The notes under the pieces are model-generated. The model was not told the DNA's origin. It did not search any database and worked only from the letters and a program-made list of their open reading frames with translations. Position numbers and translations under genes: made by a program. From assembly GCF_026241895.1 (NCBI RefSeq), contig NZ_JAPJIV010000015.1, positions 98,323 to 162,322 on the forward strand: a stretch of DNA of 64,000 nucleotides, given 5' to 3'. Below, in pieces: positions 62,511 to 64,000 of the stretch. Source of the stretch: Pseudomonas sp. RIT-562 (GTDB lineage: Bacteria > Pseudomonadota > Gammaproteobacteria > Pseudomonadales > Pseudomonadaceae). Within the stretch, counting starts at the first letter, position 1. Each line of letters begins with the position of its first letter.

Positions 62511-62682
62511 GGCCGGCAGGTCTCCTGACTGGTGCGTCATCACCCGGCTCCGGCCTTCCCGGGCGTGATCCCAGTGGCAGTCGTGGAGCAGGCTCAGCAC
62601 CTACAGTTGCGGGGGCAGTTCCGTTTGATGCTGCGCGAGCATCACGGATTCCCTATTAATCCCATGTGGAAACCGGCGGCCG
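62511..62682 (-). ncRNA. Cobalamin riboswitch
   Basis: On the minus strand the core of the class is easy to read: GGGAATCCGTGATGC, then AACTGCCCCCGCAACTGTA, CCACTGGGATCACG, GGGAAGGC, GATGACGCACCAGTCAGGAG and ACCTGCCGGCC, the B12-box. The ends pair as GGCCG (62677-62681) with CGGCC (62511-62515), forming P1. It lies ~160 nt upstream of the binding-protein gene and in the same direction. When adenosylcobalamin binds, expression of the importer is expected to fall. Confidence 0.93.
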
Positions 62683-62738
62683 CATGGTAGTCGATCAGGC
62701 CGCCGTTGGGGAACCCGCGTTCGCCGAATCATATGTAC

Positions 62739-63458
62739 TTAGAAACGCTCGTCGAGAATCGCCGGCAGTGTGATCTCCCTGACGAAACTGGCCGAAGACA
62801 AACTCAGGGCCATGCGCACCACCTGCACCACGTCGTGCACCGGAATCAGTTGCCCGTCGCCGCGCTGTTCGGCAGTTGACCTTGGGGTATTGAAGTCGTC
62901 TTCGGTATTGAGGTAACCCAGGTTCAGGCAGGTGACGCCCAGACGCTGCTCGCGGTAGCCTTCGCGCAACGCATCGGCCATCCCGCGCAGGGCAAACTTG
63001 GAGGCGCCGAACGCGACTTCCGGGCGACCGCTGCGGGCCAGACCGGAAGTCGATCCGGTGAGGATGATTCTCGGGTTGGCGCTTTTGAGCAGCACCGGCA
63101 GCAGGCGTTTGATCAGCATGATAGGCGAGGTGATATTGCAATTGACGATGGCCTGCAATTGCTCATCGTCATCGGCCAGAAACGCGTAGGCAGGGTCGAA
63201 CGCCAGGGTTTCCCAGATCCCGAGGTTGTAGATCAGGGTGTCCAGTCCGTCCTCGGCCACCGCGTGTTCAAGGGCCCTGGCTGCCGTGATGGCATCACCC
63301 AGATCGGCCTCCACCCAGTGCACTTGCACCCCCTCCTGGGGCTTGATGTGGTCGGGACGCGTGCGGGAAACGCCGATCAGCGTGTCGCCTGCACCACCCA
63401 GACCTTCGACCAGGGCTTTGCCCAGACCTTTGCTTGCACCCACCACCATGGTTTTCAT
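62739..63458 (-). CDS. Short-chain dehydrogenase/reductase-like protein with altered active site
   Basis: 239 residues with a Rossmann nucleotide motif GASKGLG at 7-13 and NLG at 78-80. The catalytic Ser region is GSTSG, but the usual Tyr of YxxxK is Phe: F150-GAS-K154. This should weaken or remove standard dehydrogenase chemistry, although NAD(P) binding may remain. The ATG at 63458 has AAGGAG 7 nt away, against 4 nt for the ATG before it. The gene is followed by the riboswitch leader on the same strand. Confidence 0.85.
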   Translation of the reverse strand: MKTMVVGASKGLGKALVEGLGGAGDTLIGVSRTRPDHIKPQEGVQVHWVEADLGDAITAARALEHAVAEDGLDTLIYNLGIWETLAFDPAYAFLADDDEQLQAIVNCNITSPIMLIKRLLPVLLKSANPRIILTGSTSGLARSGRPEVAFGASKFALRGMADALREGYREQRLGVTCLNLGYLNTEDDFNTPRSTAEQRGDGQLIPVHDVVQVVRMALSLSSASFVREITLPAILDERF

Positions 63459-63545
63459 CATTGGTCTCCTTGACCGCACTGCTACGAGGAGGGGTATGCA
63501 AGCAAATGGGCAGCGGTTTGGCAACCGCTAACGATCCCCCGCCCC
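63459..63545. other. Spacer between SDR gene and repeat array
   Basis: Upstream region of the SDR gene. No promoter was recognised with confidence; the rest of the right end is the repeat array. Confidence 0.3.
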
Positions 63546-64000
63546 CCGTAGGAGCTGGCTTGCCAGCGATGGCGGAGTGTCAGCCGACAAATTCTCCAGC
63601 CGAAAGACCATCGCGAGCAGGCTGACTCCTGCAGGGATCTGCATTTGATTCAATACTTGCGTACGACGAAGTCCCACTGCAGGAGCGAGCCTGCTCGCGA
63701 TGGCGGAGTGTCAGCCAACAAATTCTCCAGCTCAAAGACCATCGTGAGCAGGCTCACTCCTACAGGGATCTGCATTTGATTCAATATTTGCGTACGACGA
63801 AGTCCCACTGCAGGAGCGAGCCTGCTCGCGATGGCGGAGTGTCAGCCAACAAATTCTCCAGCTGAAAGACCATCGCGAGCAGGCTCACTCCTACAGGGAT
63901 CTGCATTGGATTCAATATTTGCGTACGACGAAGTCCCACTGTAGGAGCGAGCCTGCTCGCGATGGCGGAGTGTCAGCCAACAAATTCTCCAGCTGCAAGA
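63546..64000. repeat. Tandem array of REP doublets with exact 131-bp period, cut by the window end
   Basis: The anchor GGCGGAGTGTCAGCC occurs at 63571, 63702, 63833 and 63964, exactly 131 bp apart each time, so about 3.5 units are visible. Each unit holds a REP (GAGCGAGCCTGCTCGCGATGG), a spacer with GTGTCAGCCAACAAATTCTC, an inverted REP (CATCGCGAGCAGGCTCACTC) and a linker with TTGATTCAATATTTGCGTAC. The first unit is the most diverged (its REP is GAGCTGGCTTGCCAGCGATGG) and the later ones differ by only a few bases. No gene lies in it. Confidence 0.9.

Noticed and set aside
63546..64000. CRISPR array
   Set aside because: The repeat is 131 bp with no unique spacers; the units are identical throughout and contain REP stems. 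No cas genes are present.

Overview
The window looks like a chromosomal segment of a Pseudomonas of the fluorescens group. The inference rests on the gene order (nuoA-L with a fused nuoCD, a stand-alone aceA, roxA, purB, hflD-mnmA, divergent idh and icd, cspD-clpSA, infA-bpt-aat, ftsK-lolA-rarA-crcB-serS-cysG, tusDCBE), on high-GC codon use, and on many short palindromic repeats of the Pseudomonas REP type between genes. It reads as core genome in the first ~41 kb and as more variable accessory chromosome after that. I see no phage, insertion sequence, CRISPR, rRNA or tRNA gene.

Layout. 1-10.8 kb: respiratory complex I operon on the minus strand, cut by the left edge inside nuoL. 11.3-13.1 kb: isocitrate lyase with a good promoter, a ~370-nt leader and a perfect inverted repeat upstream. 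13.1-19.5 kb (minus): a secretin-N-like exported protein, a GNAT enzyme, ribosomal oxygenase RoxA, PurB, HflD-MnmA and a Nudix hydrolase. 19.8-23.8 kb: two unrelated NADP isocitrate dehydrogenases, divergently transcribed. 23.8-29.0 kb: cold-shock-like CspD, then ClpS-ClpA, IF-1 and the two aminoacyl-protein transferases Bpt and Aat, so a nearly complete N-degron pathway. 29.5-37.1 kb (plus): FtsK, LolA, RarA, fluoride channel CrcB, SerS and CysG. 37.3-40.7 kb (minus): YqjG, a TrpD-like protein and the TusEBCD sulfur relay.

From 40.9 kb the genes are smaller and more mixed: a DUF1275 membrane protein, small hypothetical proteins, a lipoprotein, GNAT enzymes, a hemerythrin, gamma-glutamyltranspeptidase, a cysteine hydrolase, a sterol-desaturase-type enzyme overlapping a LuxR-type regulator, then two exported amidohydrolases and a TorF-type porin. 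After that come an unusual VanX-dipeptidase/YkuD fusion facing a DUF2268 putative Zn protease, NIPSNAP, a DMT exporter divergent from a MocR regulator, a FecCD-type ABC importer behind a clear cobalamin riboswitch, an SDR protein whose catalytic Tyr is Phe, and, running off the right edge, a tandem array of REP doublets with an exact 131-bp period.

The most interesting points are the 131-bp REP-doublet array, the exported amidohydrolase pair with porin and regulator, the VanX-YkuD fusion, the aceA control region, the riboswitch-controlled importer and the SDR active-site change. All assignments come from reading sequence and recalled family knowledge; no search was run.
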